Source of the DNA: Caballeronia catudaia | GTDB lineage: Bacteria > Pseudomonadota > Gammaproteobacteria > Burkholderiales > Burkholderiaceae | Direction of reading: 5' to 3' | Assembly: GCF_001544755.2 (NCBI RefSeq) | Contig: NZ_FCOF02000016.1 | Coordinates: 1-64,000, forward strand | DNA length: 64,000 nt | Part shown: one piece after another, positions 33,603-42,031 of the stretch | Numbering within the stretch: the stretch's first letter is position 1 | Layout: every line of letters starts with the position of its first letter | Notes under the pieces: generated by a model | The model's input: only the letters and a program-made list of their open reading frames with translations | What the model was told of the DNA's origin: nothing | The model's database searches: none | Position numbers and translations under genes: made by a program

Positions 33603-36302
33603 ATGCACAAGCAAGGCAACAGTCATTTCAAATACTTCGTCGGGATTCAGTCGCTGGCAGATATCGCCACGCGCGAAGATCGCGTCTGCGTGCTCAACAT
33701 TCTCGGCGGTGAGTCGTCGGACGTGACGCCGGTGAGTCACGCTTTCTCGGGCGGGAACGTCGTGTTCGGCACCGCGCCCGGCAAAGGCGGGCAAGTGCTG
33801 GCCACGGCCGCGGGCGACATCCCGGTCTTCAACAACGTGCGAGAGGGTCTGGAAGCCGGCCACCGGTTCAACTGCGGCGTCGTGTACTTGCCGCCTTCCG
33901 CCGCGCGCGACGGCGTGGCCGAGCTGATCCGCGTGAATCCGGATCTGCGCAAGATCTTCATCATCACGGAGAAGATCGCCGTGCACGATGCGCGGGAGAT
34001 CCGCGCGATGGGTCAGCAGGCCGGCATCGACATCTTCGGTGCCAACGGGCTGGGCGTCGCCGACTCCTGGCAGCGCGTGCGCATCGGCGGTGCGCTCGGC
34101 GGTGACGATCCCGGCGCGACGCTGCGCCAGGGATCGATCGCCATCTTCTCGAACTCCGGCGGCTTCAGCACCACGATCGCGCAATATCTGCGCATGAGCG
34201 GCTGGGGTACGTCGACAGTCATTTCGAGTGGCAAGGATGTCTATATCCACTATGCCGCACCGGAATTCGCCTTCGCGCTTGCCAACGACGCGCGCAGCAA
34301 GGCCGCCGTGCTCTACTGCGAGCCCGGCGGATATTACGAGGCAGACGCGGAATTCACCAAGCCCGTGGTCGCGTGCGTGGTTGGCCGCTGGAAAAGCCGT
34401 CTCACGCGCGCAGTGGGACATGCGGGCGCGATGGCGGGCGGCTCCGACGATGCGCTCGCGAAGGAACGCTGGTTCAAGGAGAAATTCGGCGTCGAACGGC
34501 TCTTCACGCCAGACGATCCGTGCTGCTCGGCGAAGGGCGCCGTCGTGACGAACATCGCCCATATTCCTGCCGCGCTCACGGCTGTAATGCGCGCAAACGC
34601 AACAATGCCTGATTTCGAGCCCGAAGGCAGCCTCGCGCTCAAGCCGTGGTTCGGCTCGGATCAGAGGCTCGATCTGCCCGCCGAGCTCGCGCTTGCAGTC
34701 GTGAAAGCGGTAGCACCGTACGACGAGCAAGTTGCGCGGGTGAATGACCAGATCGGCGCGATCCCGCCGCGGCAGCCGTTGAAAGACGCGTCGGGCGCCT
34801 CGCAGATGGATGCGAAGACACAGGTCAGCAGCCTGCACGGCGTATCGATGCTCGAAGCGGCGACGCACTCCTTCGAAGCCAACGTGTGCCTCGCACTATT
34901 GCACGAGTTCGGCGGCGCAAACGACGAGAAACTGATCGACGTCGCGGTCGGCGCGGCGGTGAACCTGTACGGCACGCCTGAACTGGCAGCGGCGCAAGCG
35001 GCGCGTGAAGCGGGCAATGCGCCCAACGCGGTGCTCGCCGCCGCCGCTGCGATCGTGGGGCCGAATCGCCAGCGTGCGGCACGCGAGGCGGCCAGGCTGA
35101 TGATCGACCGGTTCGCCGCAGCAAAACTCGTGGACGCGTTCGATCCGGATTTCGGCATCGACGCGATCGACACCGAAGGCAGCGCGGCGCTCTTCTCCGA
35201 CGAACCCGACCCGAAGGCGCAAGCCATGCTCGCGGGGCTGGCCGCACGCGGCGTGAGTTCGGCATTCCTTCGATGGCTTGCGAGCGGCCCGGGCCATCCG
35301 CGCGCGGACGCCGTGCTCGCGGCGATCACGACGACACTGGCCTGGGGCCCGCTCATGCGCAAGCGGATCTCGCGTCTGACGGCGCAGAGCCTGCCCTGGT
35401 GGATGACGCTGTTCGGCACGCTGATCGGCGCCTCGGCGGACGCGTCGCGCCACCATCCCGACAGCTTCTGCGATTTTTCCACCGAGGCATTGCTTGGCGA
35501 ACGCTCGCTGACAGAGATCGCATTTGCGGCGCTGCTCGGCCTGAAACCGTCGAGCGACGACCTGTTCGCCTTCAGCACGCTGACCGGGCTGCTGCTCACG
35601 AACGGACCCGGCGCGATCTCGGCGCAGGGCGCGAAGGGCGCGGTATCCGCCGATGGCCCCGAAGGTCCGGAGCGCGTGCAGTTGAACAAGGCGCTGATTG
35701 GATTTCTCACCCACTCGGGTTACACGCACGGCGGCAATGGATATGAAGGTATCGCGTTTCTCAACGACGCGTTTCGTGACAGCGGCCTCAGCGATCCAAC
35801 CGACCCGCATCACGGCGTCGATCTCGAAGCGCTCGCGCAGCGTTCCGTTGAACGCTACGCGCAATACAAGGCGCGGCAGAAGCAGATGGGCAGCCTCGAC
35901 ATCGCGAAGCTGCCGGGCGTGAATCACCCGGTGTTCAAGGACAAGCCTGTGAATCACGATCCGCGCGAGGTGTATATTGCGGGGCTGTATGAGGCGCGCG
36001 ACGAGTACAACGCGTTTCATGCCTACTATCGGGCGTTGGTGCAGGCATTGTTCGACGCGGGCGTGTCGCGTACCGTCTACTGCGTCAATGTCGATGCCGT
36101 GATCGCCGCGCTGCTGTTGAAGATGCTGTGGCAGCCGCTCCAACGCGGGGAATTCAGCGAGGCCGACCTCGAAAACGCGGCTTTCACGATCTTTCTGTAT
36201 CCGCGCATGCTCGGGTGCGCCGCCGAAATTGACGATCATCTCAACCGCGGCCGCAACATGGACACGCGCACGCCCGCTTCACAATGTCGTTTCGTGGCCT
36301 GA
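33603..36302 (+). CDS. ATP-citrate-lyase-like CoA-ligase/citryl-CoA-lyase-like subunit
   Basis: The 899-residue protein begins with a CoA-binding and ligase region like succinyl-CoA synthetase alpha (FIITEKIAVHDAREIRAMGQ, IAIFSNSGGFSTTIAQYLRM). The phosphohistidine motif GHAGAMAGG has H273. A linker leads to a C-terminal citrate-synthase-like domain (about residues 575-899). Compared with human ACLY from memory, the lyase residues are partly kept: the GHR His matches H775 (GVNHPVF) and the NVDG Asp matches D831 (NVDAVIA), but the His of ADHGP is Asn667 (LTNGPGAIS). The ligase half thus looks active while the lyase half may be altered in substrate or activity. The start has GAGGAG overlapping the previous stop, so the two genes are coupled. 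Confidence 0.78.
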   Translation: MHKQGNSHFKYFVGIQSLADIATREDRVCVLNILGGESSDVTPVSHAFSGGNVVFGTAPGKGGQVLATAAGDIPVFNNVREGLEAGHRFNCGVVYLPPSAARDGVAELIRVNPDLRKIFIITEKIAVHDAREIRAMGQQAGIDIFGANGLGVADSWQRVRIGGALGGDDPGATLRQGSIAIFSNSGGFSTTIAQYLRMSGWGTSTVISSGKDVYIHYAAPEFAFALANDARSKAAVLYCEPGGYYEADAEFTKPVVACVVGRWKSRLTRAVGHAGAMAGGSDDALAKERWFKEKFGVERLFTPDDPCCSAKGAVVTNIAHIPAALTAVMRANATMPDFEPEGSLALKPWFGSDQRLDLPAELALAVVKAVAPYDEQVARVNDQIGAIPPRQPLKDASGASQMDAKTQVSSLHGVSMLEAATHSFEANVCLALLHEFGGANDEKLIDVAVGAAVNLYGTPELAAAQAAREAGNAPNAVLAAAAAIVGPNRQRAAREAARLMIDRFAAAKLVDAFDPDFGIDAIDTEGSAALFSDEPDPKAQAMLAGLAARGVSSAFLRWLASGPGHPRADAVLAAITTTLAWGPLMRKRISRLTAQSLPWWMTLFGTLIGASADASRHHPDSFCDFSTEALLGERSLTEIAFAALLGLKPSSDDLFAFSTLTGLLLTNGPGAISAQGAKGAVSADGPEGPERVQLNKALIGFLTHSGYTHGGNGYEGIAFLNDAFRDSGLSDPTDPHHGVDLEALAQRSVERYAQYKARQKQMGSLDIAKLPGVNHPVFKDKPVNHDPREVYIAGLYEARDEYNAFHAYYRALVQALFDAGVSRTVYCVNVDAVIAALLLKMLWQPLQRGEFSEADLENAAFTIFLYPRMLGCAAEIDDHLNRGRNMDTRTPASQCRFVA

Positions 36303-36371
36303 CCGCCAGAGCTTAAAGGCTCCGCCGGGCACTCGTGCATAAGCAGCGCCCTGCGGAGCCGACGGCAGTGT

Positions 36372-36398
36372 CGATTGATAATCAGGAAACATCAATCG
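36372..36398. promoter_or_regulatory. operator-like palindrome CGATTGAT-N11-ATCAATCG
   Basis: Perfect 8-bp arms (36372-36379 and 36391-36398) around 11 bases, about 100 bp before the symporter start. The inner ATTGATAA and ACATCAAT are identical to the site at 31942-31968. It is the second copy of the shared operator. Confidence 0.65.
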
Positions 36399-36497
36399 TT
36401 GAGAACATTGCACTTATCGTTTTATTGGTCCAAGGCCAGTATTGCCGAAAGACAAAAGCGGACCCACCGCATGTTTCGGGATTTCAGGAGACAGTTG

Positions 36498-37802
36498 ATG
36501 CACCCCTCGCCCTCTACACTTTCGCCGGGACAATCAAAGGCTGCTGCGGTTTTCCGCGTAACGGCCGGAAATTTTCTGGAGCAGTTCGACTTTTTTCTGT
36601 TCGGCTTCTACGCGACGCAAATCGCCGGCGTCTTCTTTCCGGCATCGAGCGAGTTTGCTTCGCTGATGATGACATTCGCGGTCTTCGGCGCCGGCTTCTT
36701 GATGCGCCCGCTGGGCGCGATCGTGCTTGGCGCCTACATCGACGACGTCGGCCGTCGCAAAGGCCTCATCGTCACGCTTTCCATCATGGCGAGCGGCACG
36801 ATCCTGATCGCGTTCGTACCAGGGTACGCGACGATCGGTCTTCTGGCGCCTGCGCTCGTACTGGTAGGTCGGCTGCTGCAGGGATTCTCGGCGGGCGCTG
36901 AGTTGGGTGGCGTGTCGGTTTATCTCGCCGAGATGGCCACGCCCGGCCGCAAGGGCTTCTTCACGAGTTGGCAGTCCGCGAGCCAGCAGGTGGCGATTGT
37001 CGTGGCTGCGGCTCTCGGCTTCGCGTTGAACCAGTCGCTGAACGCCGCGGCTATAGCGGCATGGGGATGGCGAGTCCCCTTCTTCGTCGGCTGCATGATC
37101 GTGCCGTTCATCTTCATGCTGCGTCGCAACCTCGAGGAGACGCAGGAGTTCAAGGCGCGCGCGCGTCAGCATCGGCCGAGCATGAACGAAGTGTTCCGCA
37201 CGCTGATTAAGAACTGGGGCGTTGTGATCGCGGGCATGATGCTGGTGGCAATGACCACCTCCAGCTTCTATCTCATCACGGTCTATGCGCCGACTTTCGG
37301 CAAGACGGTCCTGCACCTGAGCACCGCGGATAGTTTGCTCGTGACCCTGTGCGTTGCTGTATCGAACTTCGTGTGGCTCCCAATTGGTGGCGCGCTCTCA
37401 GACAAGATCGGCCGCAGGCCGCTCCTGGTCGGCATGACACTGCTCGCCATCGCGACGGCATACCCCGCGCTGTCGGTGCTCGCTCACGCGCCGAGCTTCC
37501 TCAACATGCTGCTTGTCCTGCTTTGGCTCTCGTTCATGTACGGCATTTATAACGGCGCAATGGTGGTCGCGCTCACGGAAGTCATGCCGGTTCAGGTACG
37601 CGTCGCGGGCTTCTCGCTCGCCTATAGTCTTGCCACGGCGGTGTTCGGCGGCTTCACGCCAGCAATCTCGACGGCGCTCATTCATATGACTGGTGACAAG
37701 GCCGCACCGGGCTACTGGATGAGTTTCGCCGCAGTGTGTGCGCTTTTGGCGACGTTCGCACTCTATCGCCGGCGCGCAGCCGCGCTGACTCCGGTGCATT
37801 AA
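36498..37802 (+). CDS. citrate/tricarballylate-type proton symporter (MHS family MFS)
   Basis: The 434-residue, 12-helix carrier resembles CitA/TcuC tricarboxylate:H+ symporters. Visible segments are [20 protein letters not shown] in helix 1, [60 protein letters not shown] and [20 protein letters not shown]. The ATG at 36498 is set by AGGAG seven bases upstream and by the family start. It would import citrate or a similar tricarboxylate, which fits the ATP-citrate-lyase-like genes upstream and the shared palindrome. Confidence 0.85.
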   Translation: MHPSPSTLSPGQSKAAAVFRVTAGNFLEQFDFFLFGFYATQIAGVFFPASSEFASLMMTFAVFGAGFLMRPLGAIVLGAYIDDVGRRKGLIVTLSIMASGTILIAFVPGYATIGLLAPALVLVGRLLQGFSAGAELGGVSVYLAEMATPGRKGFFTSWQSASQQVAIVVAAALGFALNQSLNAAAIAAWGWRVPFFVGCMIVPFIFMLRRNLEETQEFKARARQHRPSMNEVFRTLIKNWGVVIAGMMLVAMTTSSFYLITVYAPTFGKTVLHLSTADSLLVTLCVAVSNFVWLPIGGALSDKIGRRPLLVGMTLLAIATAYPALSVLAHAPSFLNMLLVLLWLSFMYGIYNGAMVVALTEVMPVQVRVAGFSLAYSLATAVFGGFTPAISTALIHMTGDKAAPGYWMSFAAVCALLATFALYRRRAAALTPVH

Positions 37803-37850
37803 ATCTCGTTGCCCAAGCGTCTATCACCCGCAATCCGACACGACTCAGGC

Positions 37851-37967
37851 CATGAGAAATTTGCTTCTGAACCGAAGGAAGCGAAGGCGCTGCTCGACTA
37901 TCTCGCTTCGCCCGATGTACAAGCCGAAGTGAGATCGACCGGGCTCGATTCCGTATCGGCGCATTAA
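37851..37967 (+). pseudogene. ABC substrate-binding protein (ModA-like), C-terminal remnant
   Basis: The plus strand encodes EPKEAKALLDYLASPDVQAE and RSTGLDSV up to TAA at 37965. This is the C-terminal helix pair of ModA-like extracellular solute-binding proteins. Nothing of the rest of the protein precedes it, so it is a relic left after the symporter gene. Confidence 0.6.
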
Positions 37968-38033
37968 GACGGAAGCCATGAGAAGGCGTGTCTCAGCCAG
38001 CCTTCCCGTCACACCGGTGTGTCTGTCGCGGGG

Positions 38034-38315
38034 TCATTTGCAACGTCCGGGCGGCCTAGCTCGGCCGCCGTGAGCATGTGTGCGGGACGCGCACGATCGC
38101 ACGCGCCCTCCCACGTCGAAACGAAGAGCACTGCGCAGGCGTTGCTGATCACGCTCGTCAGCGCGCGCGCCTCGGACGTGCAAGACGGACGGGTGCACCG
38201 GCGCCAACAGCATTCTCACGCGAACTTCATCTGGCCCGGGCGTGGGCTCGGGCGAATCCCGCCAGTGGACTACCTCCGACGGCTCGCCGTTGCGCTCAAT
38301 GATCAGGGCCTTCAT
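38034..38315 (-). pseudogene. MDR-family quinone oxidoreductase, N-terminal fragment
   Basis: With GGAG before the ATG, the first 43 residues (MKALIIERNGEPSEVVHWRD, PEPTPGPDEVRVRMLLAPVH, PS) are a good medium-chain dehydrogenase N-terminus. After HPS the family reads DLHxVRG, but here VLHVRGARADERDQQ follows and resemblance ends. No Rossmann domain remains. It is the stub of a gene cut by deletion, downstream of the tautomerase gene on the same strand. Confidence 0.65.
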
Positions 38316-38402
38316 GTGCTTTCTCCTTCGCTTGAGTCACTGTGTAAATCCTGGTCCGAGGGGCGCGACGTGGTGCGCAGGCAGCGGACTCCCGCATGGT
38401 CA

Positions 38403-38435
38403 GACTGCGGTGAAAGCGCGGCTTTCACCGCAGTC
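38403..38435. terminator. 15-bp perfect hairpin
   Basis: GACTGCGGTGAAAGC (38403-38417) and GCTTTCACCGCAGTC (38421-38435) form a perfect stem with a 3-base GCG loop, downstream of the tautomerase gene. No T-run follows, so terminator function is likely but not certain. Confidence 0.5.
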
Positions 38436-38477
38436 GGTTGCGTTCGACATCGGGCTAGTTCAACCATCCATGAGCCA

Positions 38478-38909
38478 TCAACCTTCGCTCGGCTCATAGG
38501 GCGACGCGCGGTTTTCGAGCTTCCATTTCTTCTCAGCTTCCGTATCGGGCCGCGGTGGTCGAATGCCGTCGATCAGCCACAGTTCTCGCGGCGTTTCACC
38601 GACGTGCAGCTCGTAGTGATAGCCCCGCTCCTGGACAAATGGCGCGATTGCAGCGTTCGCCTTGCGCAACCACGACTCCGTCCACACAGGGTCCTTGGCG
38701 ATGTGTCTGGCGAATTGATCCAATCGGATTCTGACAAAATCATCCCGCGACACACCTCCCATGAAGAAGGAGTCTTTCGGCTGTTCGTGAAACAGCACGC
38801 CGACATAGAAGCGGGGGATGATGTAAATGTCGGCGATTCGATTCGCCATCTCCAGCTTGTCTTCTGCGGTGTAGGCACCGACGGGATGGTATATATTCCA
38901 CAAAGGCAT
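38478..38909 (-). CDS. tautomerase-superfamily protein (cis-CaaD-like)
   Basis: The 143-residue protein starts MPLWNIYHPVGAY. Pro2 would be the catalytic base after Met removal, as in the tautomerase superfamily. The segments IYIIPRFYVGVLFHE and VRIRLDQFARHI match the longer cis-3-chloroacrylic-acid-dehalogenase-like branch. The start at 38909 was chosen because it puts Pro at position 2 and has GGAGACAAAA upstream; an ATG at 38921 would bury the Pro. The substrate is unknown. The enzyme may isomerise an enol or keto acid in the adjacent degradation cluster. Confidence 0.82.
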   Translation of the reverse strand: MPLWNIYHPVGAYTAEDKLEMANRIADIYIIPRFYVGVLFHEQPKDSFFMGGVSRDDFVRIRLDQFARHIAKDPVWTESWLRKANAAIAPFVQERGYHYELHVGETPRELWLIDGIRPPRPDTEAEKKWKLENRASPYEPSEG

Positions 38910-39123
38910 TTTTGTCTCCATGCATCAATAGATGCCGCACGCTTCATGTCGTAACGTCGACGTCTCTTGCAAGAAAGTCGAATCAGACATGAGCGAGGCG
39001 GCGGTAAAGGTAACCCAAGGACAGGCTACCGTTCAAAACGACTTCTTCCGCACTTCAATATTCTGCGGGTGTCGGTCCCGCCCCTCATAGCCCTGCTTTC
39101 AAAGGAGTCCTTACTTGAAACCA

Positions 39124-40017
39124 TCAAGACACGGATCGGTGAAGAGAAAGCCCGAGCAGGCTACGAGCCTCGTCCGGCGTTGCCACGTCGGCGCCGATGC
39201 TCTTGATGATACTGACCGCACGTCGGACTAACGCTGCGTTACCTGGCGCCAGTTCCCCTTTTGCAAGATAAAGATTGTCCTCGAGTCCGACGCGCACATG
39301 ACCGCCGAGAATCACGCTCTGCGCCACCATCGGAAATTGGGCGCGCGAGATGCCGAAAGCCGACCAGCGGGCGTTCACGGGCAGATATCGTTTCATCTGA
39401 AGAAGGCTTTCGGTATCAGCGGAGGCGCCCCACGGCACGCCGAGGCATAACTGGAACAATGGCGCCTGCAGAATGCCCTGCGTTTCAATCAGGTGGCGCG
39501 CCAGACGCACATGCCCCAGATCGAATACCTCGATTTCCGGCTTCACGCCTGCTTCCTCGATCAAGGTCGCCATCTTGATCAGATGGTCCGGCACGTTCAC
39601 GAATGCGCGCCTGCCGAAGTTCATGGTCGCGACGTCGAGCGTGCAGATGTCGGGACGCAAATCGAGCACATGCCGCACGCGCGCCTCGGGCGTCATCATC
39701 GTACTGAGCTCACTTCCGCGGTTCGGATCTTCGTCGCTGGGGACGAAACGTGCACCGGGGCCGGTCGTCAGATTGATCAGAATCGGGCACCCGCTATCGC
39801 GGATACGCGAAACGACTTCCCTGTAAAGCGACAACTCGGCGCTTGGCGCGCCAGTCTTCGGGTCCCGAACGTGAATGTGCGCGATGCTCGCGCCGGCTTC
39901 GCATGCAGCCATCGCCTCATTCGCGATTTGCTCGGGCGTAACCGGCACTGCGGGATTCAGCCGCGGTGTATCGTCGCTTCCAGTGAGTGCACAACTGATA
40001 ATCGTCTTGCGTGTCAT
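39124..40017 (-). CDS. beta-keto acid cleavage enzyme (BKACE, DUF849)
   Basis: The 297-residue TIM-barrel enzyme has the zinc motif IAHIHVRDPKTG, the substrate-pocket segments LINLTTGPGARF and LCLGVPWGAS, and GGHVRVGLEDNLYL near the C-terminus. BKACEs condense a beta-keto acid with acetyl-CoA and release acetoacetate plus a new acyl-CoA. It is complete, unlike the fragment at 17494-17856. It lies 57 bp after the aldehyde dehydrogenase gene on the same strand, so the two likely share a transcript. Confidence 0.9.
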   Translation of the reverse strand: MTRKTIISCALTGSDDTPRLNPAVPVTPEQIANEAMAACEAGASIAHIHVRDPKTGAPSAELSLYREVVSRIRDSGCPILINLTTGPGARFVPSDEDPNRGSELSTMMTPEARVRHVLDLRPDICTLDVATMNFGRRAFVNVPDHLIKMATLIEEAGVKPEIEVFDLGHVRLARHLIETQGILQAPLFQLCLGVPWGASADTESLLQMKRYLPVNARWSAFGISRAQFPMVAQSVILGGHVRVGLEDNLYLAKGELAPGNAALVRRAVSIIKSIGADVATPDEARSLLGLSLHRSVS

Positions 40018-40074
40018 AGTGTTCGTTCAGAGAAAAATATGATTGATGCGCCACAATCGCGCGCCGCGCTGCGT

Positions 40075-41481
40075 TCAGGCGGCCCGCGCGGGGCCGAACG
40101 GTGCCGCTCCGACGGGGGCAACCCTGATCAGCTTCTTGTTCACGAATTCATCGAAGCCCAGTTGAGACAGCTCCCTGCCAAAACCCGAACGCTTGACGCC
40201 ACCGAAGGGCAGTTCCGCCGCCGTGCCGAACGGCTGATTGATGAACACCATGCCGCTGTCGATCTGCGCGGCCACGCGCTCACCGCGGTCGGTATCCGCG
40301 GTGAACACCGACGCGCCGAGACCGTATGGCGTGCCGTTCGCGAGCGTAATCGCGGCAGCTTCGTCTTCTACGTCGTAGAACGCGGCGACCGGGCCGAAGA
40401 GCTCTTCGGCGAAAACGGGATTCTGCGGAGAGATGCCGGTCAGAACCGTTGGTTGCAGGTAGAAGCCCGGGCGCTCGACGCGCTTTCCGCCACACACGAT
40501 GCGCGCGCCGTGCGAAACCGCCCGATCGATCTGCTCGAGCAGCAAGCTCAATGCGCGCTCGGACGAAAGCGGAGCGACGGCGGTCGCCGGATCGGCCGGA
40601 TCGCCCGTCTCGAGCGCTGCCATCCGCTTCGCGAAGCCTTCCAGGAAAGCGTCGGCGCGCGTCTTGCCGACCACGATGATGCGCTTGGATCCAACGCAGC
40701 ATTGACCCGCATTGAGCATGCGGCCGGCGACTGCGCTTTGAATCGCCCACTCGAGCGGCGCATCTTCGAGCACGATTAACGGATCGCTTCCGCCCAGTTC
40801 GAGCACGACCTTCTTCAGATTGCGGCCCGCACGCTCGGCGACGGCGGCACCGGCACGCTCGCTCCCCGTCAGCGTCACGCCCTGGACGCGCGTGTCGTCG
40901 ATGACGCGGCCGGCCTGTTCGATCGAAATGAACAGATTCGTATAGACGCCTGCGGGCGCGCCTGCTTCCTCGAATAACCTGGCGAAGGCCAACGCCGATT
41001 GCGGCACGCTCTCCGCATGCTTGAGCAGCAGGACGTTGCCCACCATCAATTGCGGACCGGCTACGCGCGCAATCTGGTAGTACGGAAAATTCCACGGCTC
41101 GATGCCGAAAAGTACACCGATTGGCTCCATGTGCACGGCCGCGCCAGGCGCCTCCGCGAGCGGGCGTGGTCGCAGATGGGCCTCCGCGTGGTTTGCGAAG
41201 TAGTCCAGAATGCTCGCCGACGACTCCACCTCTTTCCGTGCTTCGGCGCTGCGTTTGCCCATTTCGAGCGTGAGATAGCCCGCATATTCATCGGCCTTCT
41301 CGCGCAACAGCGCTGCGGCACGCGATACGATGCGCGCCCGCTCGCTAACCGGACGATGACGCCAATCGGTTTCGAAGGCGTTCTGCGCAGCGGCGAGCTT
41401 CGCTTCGAGCGACCGGTCGGACATGTCGTCATAGGTAGCGAGCAGTTCGCCGGTGGCAGGATTGATGGTCGTGTACGGCAT
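40075..41481 (-). CDS. NAD(P)-dependent aldehyde (succinate-semialdehyde type) dehydrogenase
   Basis: The 468-residue ALDH has TLEMGKRSAEARKEVE, GIEPWNFPYYQIARVAGPQL, LELGGSDPLIVLEDAP with the general-base Glu and NAGQCCVGSKRIIV with the nucleophilic Cys. A C-terminal GVKRSGFGRELSQLGFDEFV follows. It resembles succinate-semialdehyde dehydrogenases of the GabD/Sad type, but the substrate could be another small semialdehyde. GGAG precedes the ATG. It diverges from the DUF1330 gene; two 19-bp operator-like repeats lie in the gap. Confidence 0.9.
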   Translation of the reverse strand: MPYTTINPATGELLATYDDMSDRSLEAKLAAAQNAFETDWRHRPVSERARIVSRAAALLREKADEYAGYLTLEMGKRSAEARKEVESSASILDYFANHAEAHLRPRPLAEAPGAAVHMEPIGVLFGIEPWNFPYYQIARVAGPQLMVGNVLLLKHAESVPQSALAFARLFEEAGAPAGVYTNLFISIEQAGRVIDDTRVQGVTLTGSERAGAAVAERAGRNLKKVVLELGGSDPLIVLEDAPLEWAIQSAVAGRMLNAGQCCVGSKRIIVVGKTRADAFLEGFAKRMAALETGDPADPATAVAPLSSERALSLLLEQIDRAVSHGARIVCGGKRVERPGFYLQPTVLTGISPQNPVFAEELFGPVAAFYDVEDEAAAITLANGTPYGLGASVFTADTDRGERVAAQIDSGMVFINQPFGTAAELPFGGVKRSGFGRELSQLGFDEFVNKKLIRVAPVGAAPFGPARAA

Positions 41482-41526
41482 GAAGTTCTCCGCTGAAGGT
41501 TGGGTATCGAGTCATCGCATTGCCGC

Positions 41527-41545
41527 ATGTTAACACCGTTATCAC
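41527..41545. promoter_or_regulatory. operator-like repeat a (ATGTTAACACCGTTATCAC)
   Basis: Lies 46 bp before the aldehyde dehydrogenase ATG. It matches repeat b at 41594 at 16 of 19 positions and repeat c at 41972 at most positions. It is a candidate site for the TetR regulator at 45679. Confidence 0.55.
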
Positions 41546-41593
41546 CCATCCTGACGAGCTTTTCGAGGTCGGGAAAAACCCGCATTGAGATTC

Positions 41594-41612
41594 ATGTTAA
41601 CGTCGTTATCAT
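41594..41612. promoter_or_regulatory. operator-like repeat b (ATGTTAACGTCGTTATCAT)
   Basis: Second copy, in the same orientation as repeat a and 67 bp from it, ending 32 bp before the DUF1330 start. Together a and b cover both divergent promoters. Confidence 0.55.
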
Positions 41613-41643
41613 ACTCTCATGGCTTTCAACTGGAGTGAGCGAA

Positions 41644-41940
41644 ATGGCAAAGGGATATTGGGTGGCAGCGTATCGGGCGGTCCATGACGCAAGCAAGCTC
41701 GCGGCGTACGGCGTCCTCGCGACGCAGGTGGTGAAAGAGGCCGGTGGAAAATTTCTGGTGCGGGGCGGCGAAGTCGTTGCGTTCCAGGCGGGTCTCAAGG
41801 AACGGACCGTCGTAGTCGAATTCCCGAGCTTCGAACAGGCACTCGCCACGTTTCAAAGTAAGCCCTATCAGCAAGCGTTGAACGTACTGGGAGACGGAGC
41901 CGAAAGAGACGCGCGCGTCGTCGCGGGCCTCGATGACTGA
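41644..41940 (+). CDS. DUF1330-family protein
   Basis: The 98-residue protein starts MAKGYWVAAYRAVHDASKLA and contains AGGKFLVRGGEVVAFQAGLK, VVVEFPSFEQALATFQSKPY and a final helix. This is the DUF1330 pattern, a dimeric ferredoxin-like fold. GGAG lies eight bases upstream of the chosen ATG. Members often sit in catabolic operons with unknown roles. It is the first gene of the plus-strand set leading into the enoyl-CoA hydratase and CoA transferase. Confidence 0.85.
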   Translation: MAKGYWVAAYRAVHDASKLAAYGVLATQVVKEAGGKFLVRGGEVVAFQAGLKERTVVVEFPSFEQALATFQSKPYQQALNVLGDGAERDARVVAGLDD

Positions 41941-41971
41941 AATAGAACGCCGGCGCCAAATATTTACCTAA

Positions 41972-41990
41972 ATGTTCACACCGATAACAT
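41972..41990. promoter_or_regulatory. operator-like repeat c (ATGTTCACACCGATAACAT)
   Basis: Third copy of the 19-bp element, 41 bp before the enoyl-CoA hydratase ATG. This one is a clean inverted repeat, ATGTT-N9-AACAT. Confidence 0.55.
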
Positions 41991-42031
41991 ATTTCTCCGT
42001 ATCGATCTGAACGCTACGAGATGGAGCAAGC

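Noticed and set aside
33567-36239. Two long minus-strand open frames (33567-34868 and 34896-36239)
   Set aside because: Antisense to the citrate-lyase-like large subunit. Composition is typical of shadow frames and no ribosome-binding site was seen.
39493-40779. A 428-codon plus-strand open frame
   Set aside because: Antisense to the BKACE and aldehyde dehydrogenase genes, which have clear motifs on the minus strand.
41073-41090. Another AGTACGGAA match
   Set aside because: It is within the aldehyde dehydrogenase coding sequence and lacks the leading CR of the motif.
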